Positions 36,101 through 45,918 of a DNA stretch of 64,000 bases are shown here, piece by piece. Every line of letters starts with the position of its first letter. Position 1 is the first letter of the stretch. The notes under the pieces were generated by a model. It was not told where the DNA came from and ran no database searches. It saw nothing but the letters and a program-made list of their open reading frames with translations. Origin of the DNA: Odobenus rosmarus divergens (taxonomy: Eukaryota; Chordata; Mammalia; Carnivora; Odobenidae); NCBI RefSeq assembly GCF_000321225.1, contig NW_004450583.1, positions 460,826 through 524,825 on the forward strand, written 5' to 3'. A program made the position numbers and the translations under genes.

Positions 36101-39100
36101 TAAAACTGAATTTTAGTAATATATTTTATTTAACCCATTAGCTCTAAAATATCATTTAGAGATGCATTCAACATGATTGCAAAACATAAAATGACTCAAT
36201 TGCTTTTTAGGCAACTGAAACTGCATTTAAAGTTATACTCACTGAATACAGCAATATGCCAGCAACTGCAGGGGCAAATTAATGGGGAGAAAGGGAACAG
36301 ACCATCTTTTAGCAAACATTTTTAGGGTCAATAACTTCTCCCACTTACCTATATTCTCACACAACATTTTCTTCTAACAACCATCTTGCACTATGAATAT
36401 AGTGCCAGGAACATAAGAAGGGAACTAACAAATATCTGTATAGTGGTTTTAAGAAAAAACTGAAAAAATTCTCAACTACAAATATTCAAGTATAAATTTT
36501 TCTTTTTTAATATTTTGTTTATTTGACAGAGAGAGAGAGAACACAAGCAGGGGGAGTGGCAGGCAGAGGGAGAGGGAGAAGCAGGCTCCCCGCTGAGCAA
36601 GGAGTCCGATGGAGGACTCGATCCTAGGACCCCAGGATCATGACCCGAGCCGAAGGCAGACACATAACCAACTGAGCCACCCAGGTGCCCCTAAAAAAAT
36701 TTTTTTTTTTTTTTAAAGATTTTATTTATTTGACAGAGAGAGAGAGAGCACAAGCAGGGGGAGTGGCAGGCAGAGGCAGAGGGAGAAGCAGGCTCCCTGC
36801 AGAGCAGGGGGAGCCCGACACGGGACTCGATCCCAGGACCCTGGGATCATGACCTGAGCCGAAGGCAGTCGCTTAACCAACTGAGCCACCCAGGCGCCCT
36901 AAAAATTTTTTTTTAACATAAGCCTTTACATGAGTCTTATGGTATCAAGAAACTAAGAAAGGTTCCTTTGATGTAAGCACCTTCACTAAAATCCTAAGTT
37001 AGGGCAAAAAGCCTTTGTTTATAATAAACTGGACTAGGCACTAAGAGAAACTAACCCCCAACATGTACTATTTGACGATTCTCATTTTCTGTTATACTCT
37101 TCTTTCTTAAAAAACAAACAAAAACTGGGATGCCCGTGTGGTACAGTCAGTTAAGCATCTGACTCTTGGTTTCGGCTCAGGTGGTAACCTCAGGGTCGTG
37201 GGACTGAGCACGGAGTCCACTTGAATTTCTCTCTCCCTTTCCCTCTGCCCCTACCTCCCAGCGTGCACTCTCACTCTCTCAAATAAATGGGTTGCCTGGG
37301 TGGCACGGTCGGTTAAGTGTCCAACTTATGGTTTGGCTCAAGTCGTGATCTTGGGGTCATGAGATCAAGCGCCAGGTTAGGCTCCCTGCTCAGCAGGGAA
37401 TCTGCTTAAGACTCTCTCTACCACTCCCCAATACATGTGCATGTGTGTGCTCTCTCTCTCAGATAAATAAATCTTAAAAAAAAAAAAAAAACTACTCCAT
37501 TTTTCATCTGTGGGAAAAAATGGATTTGTCTTATTCTATGTAGAAAGTCTACATTTGAAGTGAATCTTCATCAAAAGTACTATCCTCCAGCCATTGTACT
37601 AAATTAAAGGAAATCAGGGTCTATGTTCTAGATGTCAAAACTCAAACTAGGGAAAATTTCTCAGCACAGTATCTGCTACCAAAAGTTCTACCCTTTGACA
37701 TTCATTTGATGCCAACCTTCCTGCTGAAAAACAAAATTGAGACAATCAGGAAAGGTCACCTGGCCCAAATGCCCAACCAAGACACAAATTTTCATTTCCC
37801 TAAACACACACACACACCCTCTACCAGAGGACTTGCAGTGACAGGGAGTTCTCCCCTCACAAGGTATCCTACTCCACCTCCATGTAAAAGATCTTCCAAA
37901 ATCTATCACTCTGTAAACTTCCACCTACTGGTTTTAGGTTTTGTTTTGTTAAGATTTTATCCATTTATCTGACAGAGACACAGCGAGAGAGGAACACAAG
38001 CAGGGGGAGTGGGAGAGGGAGAAGCAGGCTTCCTGCCGAGCAGGGAGCCTGACGCGGGCTCGATCCCATGACCGTGGGAACATGACCCGAGCGGAAGGCA
38101 GACACTTAACGACTGAGCCACCCAGGAGCCCCTGGTTTTAGTTCTATCTTAAGGTAGTAATTGTTACACATGAGTTACATGTGTATGTGTGTTTCATTTT
38201 TAGAGTTTTATGTTTGAAAATCTTTTCTATTCAGTCATAAAATGTTTCTAAAGCTATGTGCATGCTTAAGCTAAAATAAAATAAAAATTCTCATTAAAAT
38301 AGTTACCGATTTATAATATCATCAACAATCAACAATAAAAAAAAAAGGATCAAAAGCAGTTCTCTATGTGCTTTGAAGGAATACCATTTAGAGTATCAGC
38401 AAAGCAGCATTGTGTAACAGGGAGACTACTGGTCTGGGAGTCAGAAGAGCTTAGATCTAGTCTTAGCTTTGTCTTTCACTAGCTGTGTGGTGCTGCGCAA
38501 GTTTCTTATCTCTCTGGAGCTCAAATTCCTTAAATCAAGAAAGTAAGCCAGAAAACAGCTAAAGTGTTTCTCTTCCAACACTGTAATCCCTATCCCACCT
38601 CAGCTTTAAAAAAAAAAAAAGCTTGAAAATGATAGATCTTTATGAATAAACAGTATGGAAATAAGAAAAATCAAGATAAAGATAAGCATAAAAGTATACT
38701 GCTTGCGTTCCTGGTAACTTCCATAGGATATAAAAGAATTAATAAGGCAATTAAAAATAAAACAATATTAAATTAAAGGGTTATACAGAGATGGGGCAAA
38801 GATTTGATATATGGGAGATCTTCCAGGGCTACTGAGAAATCAATTCAACAAACATTAATTGGCTACCGCAGTTAAAGCCTTGTCAAGCACTACAGGGACA
38901 TAAAGATAAAACAGATATAGTTGGGCCCTCAAGGAAGTTGTGAGAAAAAAATACACGAGAAATCAGAAAGTAATAAAGGCACATATAGGGGACCTAGTAA
39001 TTAGTGAACATTAGAAAACCTTACTCACTTCACTGTTATAATCCAAAGAAACAGGAGAGAAAACAGGATAGGAAGGAAAGGATTCTGTATTGATCTGAAA

Positions 39101-42100
39101 AAAGAGTAGAACGTTATAAAGCTAAAAAGAAAAAACAAATCCACACTTTCTCAAACACTGCCAGAAATACCAATTACTCAGTCACCCAAGTTCATAGTTG
39201 TAACTGTCAGCGAAGAAGAAAAAGAAAACCAATGCCAAGAACCCAAGTGAATCTCTATGAAAAAGTTATGAGTATCATCACCTGTGAGAAGGGACCTATC
39301 CTTGTCTTATTAAAGTCATCAGGACACACAGCAGATGGACCAAAGAGAGCATCGTGTCTACCAGAAGCAAAGATCAGAATCTTCAGTGACTGTAATAAAC
39401 CATCTCCTCTGCTTCATGGAAATCTCTAATGTCAGCAAAGGAGTGGTGCCCTTCTTTGACATTATCCAATTAAATTGGATGAAATATAAAAATAGGAGCA
39501 GAAATACCTGACTTGGGAAAGGAACTTGTCCTCCAGGATACTGAGAAGGTATCTGTCCTCCAGGAAAGCCACCTAAACATTTAAAAAAAATACAGTAAAC
39601 AGGTCTTACAGAATTTAATTTTTCAAAACAGCACTGACTATTATGAATACGGAAACATATGAGAACATTCACTCCATGTTATTCACTAGGATAAACTTTT
39701 TAGTATTGTAATTCACTGAACTAAAACCAACTTTGGTCCTAAGAACCTTTTACAATAATTCATGTTCTACACAATTTAACAAATAATGCCTTTTTCTTTA
39801 AACACTCAAAGCAAACTAAATTCTGATTCCATCTGGAAAGAATGTCAGGACATAGTTCTGAGAGTTTAGGAGTGGTATAGGAGTGAGCAGAGAAGCTCCT
39901 AAAGGTTTTTTGGCTCTGGAACAGGTTTTTTTGGTAACTGAAAAAGTGGGTCCTTATTTCCATCTTACTGATTAAACTTTTCCATCAGATTAATCCATTT
40001 CATGAAACCATGTATTTAGAATTATTCATAGAAGTACTAAGTTTACTGAAGGCTATCCCAAATGTAAACTAAGTTCTCTCAAGGGCAACTGAAAATTTTA
40101 AAATAGCACACTATTATTTTTCTCTGGATAGTTGGTACCTACCAGGCAGTGGGACCTGTGCTGGGCCACCACCGTAAGACTGTGACGGTGGCTGTGGATA
40201 GCCAGAAAAGCCTGCTCCATCTGGTGGGGCTCCAAACCCTTGACCTGGAGGAACTAGAAAAAAGAATATAATGACAGTTCTTATGATTGAAGAGTAAACT
40301 TTAGGAAAATATCTACTAAGAACAGTGGGGAAAAAAATAGGCTATTAATGCTATAACAGCAGTCTCTTTTGGTCTAAATTCAACTTACCAATTCCTTCTC
40401 CATTACAACATTTTTACTTCATTTACCTGCCCAACTAACTTATAATATAAAAGTGCTAAGCTTTTTTACCTTTGAACAAAGCTGTTTGGTTTTTTTTTTG
40501 AACAAAGCTGTCTTAAGGATCACAATCGATTACAAATAACCAATGGAATGCCTGGGTGGCTCAGTCAGTTAAGCATCTGCCTTCAGCTCAGGTCATGATG
40601 CCAGGGTCCTGGGATCGAGCCCCACATTGGGCTCCTTGCTCAAGAGGGGAGTCTGCTTCTCCCTCTGCCTGCCCCCTGCTTGTGCTCTCTTGTGCTCACT
40701 CTCTCTGAGACAAATAAATAAAATATTTTTAAAAAATAACCAAGCCAACTGTTATATATTGGTCCTTTATTACCATGAGATTTATTCTTTTTCACAACAG
40801 AATTTTTAAGAATGTTCCCTGCTTTCATGCTCCCTAAGAACCTTTATCCCTCAATCTTGCCAGCCAGGTTCTTACTGTCTTTGGTAGAGAGTAGGCTAAG
40901 AGCATCTCTGACCTCATACAAAACAAGCAAGGATGAAGAGGATAAAAAAAGAAGGAAAAAGTGGTACAGCAATTCCAAATCATCACTAATGCCACAACCC
41001 ATTGCTCACCTCCTGGATAGGCTGGAGCTCCCCCTGGTGGTGGGGCACCAGGATAGCCTCCAGGGGCTGGATAACCTCCAGGGGCAGGGTAGCCTCCAGC
41101 TCCTGGATAGCTGCTACTTGGGGCTGGTGGGTAGGCACCTCCTCCCACTGGAGGAAAGCCACTAGGATAAGCATACTGACCAGGAGGGGGAAAAGATGAC
41201 TCCTGACCTGCAGGCTGAAAAATAAAATTTTTCAAATGAATGTGATCACATAGAAATATGACCCACCTAAAAAAACAAACAGATAACTGTTAAGGTCTAG
41301 ATTTTCTTTTACATATTAAAAATCCCATTAAAAGTCTTGGTATCTTATACTAGTTTACCAGTATACTAGTTTGTCAGGACACCTGCTTGTCAGAACTCAG
41401 TTAAATTTAATTCTACCTGTGTCAGGCAAGAGGGGTCTGTTTCTCTATTTGGGAGTAAGAACTAGACTCTTTACAAACCTCAAGGCTTCAAGGAAAACTA
41501 ACAAAGCTCATTAGTTCCTTCATTTTTATAGCACCTGGAAATGAGAAAGATACAGCTCTCTACCCTAAAGAGAAGAACTCAGCTCTCTTGCAACACACCA
41601 GAACCTGTTGCATAATAGGAAAAAAAAGAAAAGAGTCACCTGAGTCATACATGCATGTGACATTTTGGAGCCCAGACTAGACAATGTCTAAGAGTGGCAG
41701 AGATTGTTACATGTTCACTAAACCTTCTCCTCTGGCCATAAAACTAGACTACCTTTCTCAGAACCCCCTGCAGTTAAGTAGGACAATATGAGTACTGGTG
41801 AATGAAGAGAGACAGAAGTGTTGTACACCACTTCCAGTCTGGTCCCTACAAACCCCCTTCACAGTCCTCTATACTCTCTCATTCTCTTTTCCTTCATCTG
41901 CCAGATGGAAGCAGAGAATCCAGTGAAGGACTCTAACGCCCTATAGGATGGTAGAGCCACTATGTCGAAGGAGCCTGGGAACCTGAAAGACTACATGGAA
42001 TAAAGCCTCCTTGATTCCTCCCACCCTCCCACCTTCCCGCCACTGACTTCTAGGAATTAAAGTAAGCAAGAAGTGAGTTTTTATTGTGTAAAGTCACTTA

Positions 42101-43201
42101 GATGTTGGGGTTGTCTGTTTCAGAAATTAGCCCACACTGACGAAATGGTAGCCAGAGTCCAGTTCAGTACATAGGGGCCTGGGAACATATTCATAATTCT
42201 CATCATTCCTATGATAAATTCAGGAGAGCTATATATTCATTTTACATAAGGATACACATACTATCATTAACCTGCATAGGCCTCTTTGTATTCTCCCAGA
42301 GTTAGAAAGAAGCCTTACACACTTATGAATATAAAATTGAAATGTGTAATTCTCACTTAAATGTCTCAGGTATGAGTTTAGTCCTCATAGTCCAGACATC
42401 AACAAGGCAGAACTTAGTAGCACATTTATAAAATGAACTTCAAATACTCAGTCTCAGAACTACAAATCCAGGGACCTTTAATCCACTGCAATTTGTTATT
42501 TCTGAGTCAAGCCCTTCTAATTATTTTAAACCTTCTAACACAAAGGTTAAAAACCAGTGACTCATGGGATGGACTTAGCTTACATAAATGTTCTATTGGC
42601 TCATACAACATTAACATTTAAAAAAATTAATTTCCCGGGGTGCCTGGGTGGCTCAGTCGGTTAAGCCTCTGCCTTCGGCTCCAGTCATGATCCCAGGGTC
42701 CTGGGATCGAGCCCCGCGTCGGGCTCCCTGCTCAGCGGGGAGTCTGCTTCTCCTTTCTCCCTCTCCTGCTCCCCCTGCTTGTGCTCTCTGTCAAATAAAT
42801 AAAATCTTAAAAAAAAAAAATTTCCCAATTTAAAAAAGTGGGGCAATTTCACATCAAATCCACATTTCTGGCTTTTCTTGAAGAAATGGAGTATTAGCAA
42901 CACTGAGTCTGCCTCCCAGCATGGCTATATCGGGCTACAGCTGAGTAGCTGCTGGTTTTCCAAAAGTGAGGCAAGTGCCCTCTCGTTCCTCCATAATACC
43001 TGCCTTAACACACTTATTCTACTCAGTACCTCTGGGCAATTGAGTTTATGACCCCTACCCTAGCATACCTGTAAGATCTGCCATGGGCTAGTCCTATACA
43101 ACACCAGTTCCAAGTACACAAGCTATTTTGTAAGTGCCAATACTTACAGGATATCCAGGGAAAGGTGGGTAGCCTGTTGGGGGATAGCCTGGGTATGACA
43201 T
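24070..43201 (-). CDS. ANXA7: Annexin A7 (synexin), complete 12-coding-exon gene
   Basis: Ca2+-dependent phospholipid-binding protein that aggregates and fuses membranes and is linked to exocytosis. Twelve coding exons joined at GT-AG sites give 488 residues, the length of the long mammalian isoform. Residues 1-167 are a Pro/Gly/Tyr-rich tail (start [18 protein letters not shown]) of the type that binds ALG-2 and sorcin. The rest is four annexin repeats. Every repeat keeps a full type II calcium site, G-x-G-T (or G-R-L-G-T) followed 39 residues later by an acid: T203/E242, T275/D314, T359/E398 and T434/D473. The start is the ATG at 43201, one base into exon 2, and matches known annexin A7 starts. 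It lies between CFAP70 and MSS51, all on the minus strand. Identity is recognised from the protein; the protein is intact. Coordinates span introns; exons are listed separately. Confidence 0.97.
24470..25160 (+). mobile_element. LINE-1 3' end in ANXA7 intron 12
   Basis: GGTGTGGAGAAATTGGAACC, CAACATGGATGAACCTGGAA, GGTTGCCAGGGGCTGG are LINE-1 ORF2-end and 3' UTR signatures. Confidence 0.85.
25457..25650 (-). mobile_element. Carnivore tRNA SINE with target duplication
   Basis: CTTTCATACAATTTTTT flanks both sides (25440-25456 and 25652-25668). Confidence 0.93.
25943..26144 (+). mobile_element. Carnivore tRNA SINE, 36 nt below ANXA7 exon 12
   Basis: Flanks TCAAGTTAAGATCAGA and TCAAGTAAGATCAGA. 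Antisense to ANXA7, its T tract (minus strand) lies just inside intron 12. Confidence 0.92.
26180..26292 (-). CDS. ANXA7: ANXA7 exon 12 (residues 411-448, repeat IV)
   Basis: A 113-nt exon reading [20 protein letters not shown] then [18 protein letters not shown]. The repeat IV loop is K-G-A-G-T. Acceptor ACTTGCAG|TGCAG, donor GAG|GTGAGG. Confidence 0.95.
26293..26989. other. ANXA7 intron 11, left part
   Basis: Nothing recognised apart from a T run at about 26938-26950. Confidence 0.4.
26990..27150 (-). mobile_element. LINE-1 3' tail
   Basis: TTAATCACCATACATTACATC, then GTAGTGTTCCATGATTCATTG: the reverse complement of the carnivore LINE-1 end. Confidence 0.85.
27166..27256 (+). mobile_element. 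Short-form carnivore tRNA SINE
   Basis: GGGGCACCTGGTTGGCTCAG head; flanks GAAAGGTGTTTTTTG and AAAAGGTGGTTTTG. Confidence 0.85.
27271..27348 (+). mobile_element. Truncated carnivore tRNA SINE head
   Basis: Only the tRNA-like head and first body segment (to GGGACTGAGCCATGCATT) remain, followed by (AAT)n. Confidence 0.8.
27557..27632 (-). CDS. ANXA7: ANXA7 exon 11 (residues 386-411)
   Basis: A 76-nt exon reading [20 protein letters not shown] then GLKTI. It supplies E398 for the repeat III calcium site. Acceptor TTTGCAG|GTGGC, donor ATCT|GTAAGA, exit phase 1. Confidence 0.94.
27712..27882 (-). CDS. ANXA7: ANXA7 exon 10 (residues 329-385, repeat III)
   Basis: A 171-nt exon with [20 protein letters not shown] at its start and the repeat III loop GEGRLGTDE. 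Acceptor TTTTGCAG|GGAAAT, donor AGG|GTATGAG, phase 0/0. Confidence 0.95.
28185..28369 (+). mobile_element. Carnivore tRNA SINE
   Basis: Flanks AAAAAATTTATATAT and AAAAAACTTATATAT. Confidence 0.92.
28384..30147. other. ANXA7 intron 9, mostly unrecognised
   Basis: TGTATTAGTCAGGGTTCTCC at 28590 is a common mammalian interspersed repeat start I cannot name with certainty. No frame with a known protein in the plus-strand ORFs here. Confidence 0.4.
30148..30432 (-). CDS. ANXA7: ANXA7 exon 9 (residues 234-328, repeats I/II)
   Basis: A single uninterrupted 285-nt exon from [13 protein letters not shown] to LLVSMCQ. It carries the acid of repeat I (E242) and the whole repeat II site (G272-A-G-T275, D314). 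Acceptor TTAAACAG|GATTTA, donor CAG|GTGAGTA, phase 0 at both ends. Confidence 0.96.
30600..31270 (-). mobile_element. Carnivore LINE-1, ORF2 C-terminus and 3' UTR
   Basis: Translations contain [20 protein letters not shown] and [20 protein letters not shown] in two different frames, so a frameshift lies near 31.07 kb. Defective 5'-truncated copy in ANXA7 intron 8. Confidence 0.92.
31290..31501 (-). mobile_element. Carnivore SINE with perfect 19-bp duplication
   Basis: CTCAAGCAGATGTATTTTA at 31271-31289 and 31502-31520, no mismatch. Confidence 0.95.
31950..32305 (+). mobile_element. MER20 (hAT-Charlie) DNA transposon split by a SINE
   Basis: TTCCCAGTCTTGGCTATGCA at left and TCAGCTAAGGTTGAGAATCA at right are the two MER20 ends; the SINE at 32008-32193 sits between. 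Confidence 0.7.
32008..32193 (+). mobile_element. Carnivore SINE in an AC repeat, perfect 17-bp duplication
   Basis: AAAACACACACACACAC at 31991-32007 and 32194-32210. The head is close to the family consensus, so a young copy. Confidence 0.95.
33036..33241 (+). mobile_element. Carnivore tRNA SINE
   Basis: Flanks AACAAGTAGATCTGGG and AAGAAGTAGATCTGGG. Confidence 0.93.
33495..33703 (-). mobile_element. Carnivore tRNA SINE
   Basis: TCAGCAAATA on both sides; inverted relative to the SINEs at 33036 and 35003. Confidence 0.92.
33704..34180 (+). repeat. Ancient mammalian interspersed repeat
   Basis: CAGCAAATATTTATTAAGTG, then TGGTGCTGAAAATGCCCAGA; same unnamed old family as at 31.5 kb. Confidence 0.4.
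34524..34618 (-). CDS. ANXA7: ANXA7 exon 8 (residues 202-233, repeat I)
   Basis: A 95-nt exon reading [20 protein letters not shown] then [11 protein letters not shown]. Acceptor TTCTTCCAG|GCACAG, donor AAG|GTATATA. Exons 7 and 8 together are 198 nt, a whole number of codons. Confidence 0.95.
34833..34935 (-). CDS. ANXA7: ANXA7 exon 7 (residues 168-202, start of annexin core)
   Basis: A 103-nt exon that ends in the first half of the repeat I calcium loop (K199 G200 F201 G202). Acceptor TTTTTTCAG|CCTGCTG, donor TTTTG|GTAATG, exit phase 1. Confidence 0.94.
35003..35190 (+). mobile_element. Carnivore tRNA SINE (left arm of inverted pair)
   Basis: Head GGGGCCCCTGGGTGGCTCAG, A tail meets the A/T start of the next SINE with no spacer. 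Confidence 0.93.
35191..35366 (-). mobile_element. Carnivore tRNA SINE (right arm of inverted pair)
   Basis: Tail-to-tail with the previous SINE; ends GCCACCCAGGCGCCCC. Confidence 0.93.
35772..35941 (-). mobile_element. Carnivore tRNA SINE
   Basis: T-rich start and ACCACCCAGGTGCCCC end. Confidence 0.9.
35942..36502. other. ANXA7 intron 6, unique-looking sequence
   Basis: AT-rich, nothing recognised. Confidence 0.4.
36503..36691 (-). mobile_element. Carnivore tRNA SINE (tandem pair, first)
   Basis: GCCACCCAGGTGCCCC end at 36691; the next SINE in the same orientation begins 10 bp later. Confidence 0.92.
36701..36900 (-). mobile_element. Carnivore tRNA SINE (tandem pair, second)
   Basis: T14 start and GCCACCCAGGCGCCC end. 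Confidence 0.92.
37127..37288 (+). mobile_element. Diverged carnivore tRNA SINE
   Basis: GGGATGCCCGTGTGGTACAG head; AAATAAAT tail abuts the next SINE. Confidence 0.85.
37289..37490 (+). mobile_element. Carnivore tRNA SINE
   Basis: GGTTGCCTGGGTGGCACGG head and AAATAAATCTT(A)n tail. Confidence 0.88.
37491..37937. other. ANXA7 intron 6, nothing recognised
   Basis: Short (AC) run at about 37804-37817; the overlapping open frames on both strands have no recognisable protein. Confidence 0.4.
37938..38132 (-). mobile_element. Carnivore tRNA SINE
   Basis: TGGTTTTAG on both sides (37929-37937 and 38133-38141). Confidence 0.92.
38395..38600 (+). mobile_element. MIR
   Basis: TCACTAGCTGTGTGGTGCTG, then CAAGTTTCTTATCTCTCTGG is the conserved MIR core. 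Confidence 0.75.
39029..39094 (-). CDS. ANXA7: ANXA7 exon 6, 22-residue alternative cassette
   Basis: Exactly 66 nt in phase 0/0, reading [19 protein letters not shown] then NSE. Acceptor CAG|ATCAAT with a purine-rich stretch before it (a weak tract); donor GAA|GTGAGTAA is strong. In known mammalian ANXA7 a 22-residue cassette here is included mainly in muscle, heart and brain (long isoform, 488) and skipped elsewhere (466). Frame and length are preserved, so both isoforms remain possible. Confidence 0.93.
39508..39572 (-). CDS. ANXA7: ANXA7 exon 5 (residues 124-145)
   Basis: A 65-nt exon reading [16 protein letters not shown] and ending PFPSQ. Acceptor TGTTTAG|GTGGC, donor CAG|GTATTTC. Exits in phase 0, directly before the cassette exon. 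Confidence 0.94.
40143..40253 (-). CDS. ANXA7: ANXA7 exon 4 (residues 87-124)
   Basis: A 111-nt exon reading [20 protein letters not shown] onward to PLPG. Acceptor TTTTCTAG|TTCCTCC, donor CTG|GTAGGTACC. Enters and leaves in phase 1, so it is symmetric. Confidence 0.94.
40545..40733 (+). mobile_element. Carnivore tRNA SINE
   Basis: AAATAACCAA on both sides. Confidence 0.92.
41010..41214 (-). CDS. ANXA7: ANXA7 exon 3 (residues 19-87, GYP repeat tail)
   Basis: A 205-nt exon encoding the core of the low-complexity tail with tandem GGYPAP units. Acceptor TTTTTCAG|CCTGCAGG, donor GGAG|GTGAGC, exit phase 1. The DNA itself carries near-perfect tandem copies of an 18-nt unit (CCCTGGAGGTTATCCAGC type), so it is prone to length change. 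Confidence 0.95.
41215..42619. repeat. ANXA7 intron 2, contains an unnamed old repeat
   Basis: About 41690-42160 holds TGGTAGAGCCACTATGTCGA, GAGCCTGGGAACCTGAAAGA and TTTTTATTGTGTAAAGTCAC, parts of a common mammalian repeat whose class I cannot settle. The rest shows nothing. Confidence 0.4.
42636..42820 (+). mobile_element. Carnivore tRNA SINE
   Basis: Near-consensus copy; AATTTCCC flanks both sides. Confidence 0.92.
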
Positions 43202-43202
43202 T
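43148..43202 (-). CDS. ANXA7: ANXA7 exon 2 (residues 1-18, start codon)
   Basis: Reads [18 protein letters not shown]. The ATG occupies 43201-43199, preceded by one exonic base and acceptor TGTTACAG. The donor is CCT|GTAAGTA. Phase 0 exit. This begins the GYP-rich tail. Confidence 0.95.
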
Positions 43203-43555
43203 CTGTAACAATAAAAAAAAGTCCTCTGTAATTTTTTATAAGGGTTAAGTCCTTTGAACACATATATTATCGTATGGTTTTATACAAAATATATCTTTCA
43301 AAAGAGTCTGTCAGGCATTCAACAGGTGGATATTAGAGGTATAAGCAAAGTTCATAAAATGCTTCATTTCACCATTCACACCAAAGGAGTCAGTATAGCA
43401 TAGTAAATGTTCCAACTTCATTCTCTTCATACCATACAATTTGTCATATCTGAACACTACCGGTACTATTTGTGGAATACTACCAGTACTATTATTTATG
43501 GAATATTTACGGAGTATCTTTTAAGCCAATTAATTTTTCACTTAAATTTATGTCT

Positions 43556-43750
43556 AGGGGCCCTCGGTGGCTCAGTCATTGTCTGCCTTCAGAGAGAAGG
43601 CAGATCCCAGGGTCCTGGGATCGAGCCCCACATCGGGCTCCCTGCTCCGCGGGAAGCCTGCTTCCCCCTCTCCCACTCCCCCTGCTTGTGTTCCCTCTCT
43701 GGCTGTGTCTCTCTGTCAAATAAATAAATAAAATCTTAAAAAAAAAAAAA
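43556..43750 (+). mobile_element. Carnivore tRNA SINE
   Basis: Head GGGGCCCTCGGTGGCTCAG with an internal deletion in the tRNA part; A14 tail. Confidence 0.9.
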
Positions 43751-44206
43751 AAGGTAAAATACTTTAAAAAAATTTATTTTAGGTCTACTTTATATCACTT
43801 CCATAAATGGAAAAGTTTTGTTAGTTTCTTGAGAAGGTAACATGAAAATGAATATGTAAATATTAAAATAAAGGCTTTTCAGGTGCCACAGACATCCCCT
43901 TATTTGGTGATGTAACATTATGGGAAACAATGGTTAAGATTTAACATTCTGTAGTCACACATACCTTTTGATAAACTTTTAAGTTTCAAACTTAAATCAA
44001 AAGTAAAGTTAATAGTAATAAGAAACCCCACAGACTCAACATTCAGCTGCGATAATTACTAATTCATGGCCAATTTTTTTTTTTTTTCAGCACTCTGATT
44101 CATTCCCCACCACTCCGCTGGATTATTCCAAAGCAAATCCCAGACATTCCACCATTTTAATCTACACATACTTCAGTATATAGACCTACAAACATAACTT
44201 TTTTTT

Positions 44207-44395
44207 TTTTAAAGATTTTATTTATTTATTTGAGACAGAGAGAATGAGAGAGAGCACATGAGAGGGGGGAGGGTCAGAGGGAGAAGCAGACTCCCTGCCG
44301 AGCAGGGAGCCCGATGCGGGACTCGATCCAGGGACTCCAGGATCATGACCTGAGCCGAAGGCAGTCGCTTAACCAACTGAGCCACCCAGGCGCCC
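44207..44395 (-). mobile_element. Carnivore tRNA SINE with target duplication
   Basis: CAAACATAACTTTTTTT on both sides (from 44189 and 44396). Confidence 0.93.
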
Positions 44396-44502
44396 CAAAC
44401 ATAACTTTTTTTAATTAACAGGACTGGACTGTTTTTAAAATAAAACCATAGTATCATCAATGTGTCAGTGTCCAAATTTCTGTGGTCTTTTAAGTATTTT
44501 TA

Positions 44503-44696
44503 CCTTTTTTTTAAGATTTTATTTATTTGACAGAGAGAGACACAGCGAGAGAGGGAACACAAGCAGGGGGAGTGGGAGAGGGAGAAGCTGGCTTCCCGCG
44601 GAGCAGGGAGCCCGATGCGGGGCTCCATCCCGGGACCCTGGGATCATGACCTGAGCGGAAGGCAGATGTTTAACGACTGAGCCACCCAGGCACCCC
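44503..44696 (-). mobile_element. Carnivore tRNA SINE
   Basis: T8AAGATTTTATTTATTTGAC start and GCCACCCAGGCACCCC end. Confidence 0.92.
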
Positions 44697-44912
44697 TCGT
44701 TTTTTATTTTATACTTGTTTTATTAGGGAAAATTCAAAGATTTTAGAACAGTGTTAGATTGACCTGCATGGCATTACTGAAATTCAACTGTTTTAACCTA
44801 CAAATTTCTTGTGGTTCATCCTGATATAATGAATGTTCACATAACTTTCATGTTCAGTTCCAACAACTATCAAGTCATAGTTAATTCTATTTCATTTTTA
44901 CCCTTCCCTAGA

Positions 44913-45111
44913 GTATTATTATTTAAAGATTTTATTTATTTGAGAGAGAGAGAGAGAGAGCATAAGCGGGTGGGGGGGTGGGGGTGGTAGAGGGAGAGGG
45001 ACAAGCGGACTTCCCACTGAGCTCAGAGCCCAACGTGGGTCTTGATCCCTGGACTCTGAAATCATGACCTGAGCCAAAGTCAGCCACTTACCAACTGAGC
45101 CACCCAGGCGC
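44913..45111 (-). mobile_element. Carnivore tRNA SINE with target duplication
   Basis: CCCTTCCCTAGA on both sides (44901-44912 and from 45112). Confidence 0.92.
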
Positions 45112-45145
45112 CCCTTCCCTAGATCATTTTAAAGCAAATCCCCAG

Positions 45146-45314
45146 TCAGTTAAGCATCTGCCTTCTGCTTGGGTCATGATCCCAGGGTCCTGGGATCGAG
45201 TGCCACATCGGGCTCCCTGCTCTGTGGGGAGTCTGCTTCTCGCTCTGCCCCTCCTCCCACTAGTTCTCTCAATCTCTCTTTCAAATAAATAAATAAAATC
45301 TTAAAAAAAAAAAT
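45146..45314 (+). mobile_element. 5'-truncated SINE with perfect 15-bp duplication
   Basis: AAAGCAAATCCCCAG at 45131-45145 and 45315-45329. Lacks the first part of the tRNA head yet has a full duplication, so it was truncated at integration. Confidence 0.93.
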
Positions 45315-45918
45315 AAAGCAAATCCCCAGACATCATATCCCTTTACTCATGTTAATACACCATCTGTAAAAATAGGACTCATTTAAGCCATATTTACCAA
45401 TATTGTACCTTAAAAATTTAATTTCTTAATATCAAATATCCAGTCAGTGTTTAAATTTACCCAGATGTCTCAAAATAATTTTTACAGTTTGGTTGTTCAA
45501 ATCAGTATACAAATAAGGTCCATATAGTCTAGTCAGTTGGCATGTCTCTTAAATCTCTTTTAAAAGCTTCACCTCTCCTATTTTTTTCTGTGCAGCTTAC
45601 TTGTTGAAGAAACCAGTTTGTCCTGAAATCTCCCTCTATCTGGATTTTGCCAATTGAATCTCCATGATAATCATTTATAGTTATTTACTATAGATTTGTA
45701 GTCAGATCTAGAAGCTTGATCATATTACTTTTTTGGCATAAATACTCAAAAAATATTGTTTGTTTCTATCAGGAAACACATTAATGATCAACCGTCTCTC
45801 TTTTACGTGACTGATAATCAATGCCCAGATCTATTCTATCATTTTTTCTTCATTTATTATCTGGAATCTGAGAAATCTTTATCAACTATATGGTTTTCCT
45901 GAAGTACAGTCTATATCG

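Noticed and set aside
40812..41199. Plus-strand frames across ANXA7 exon 3
   Set aside because: Antisense shadows of the repetitive GYP-coding exon.
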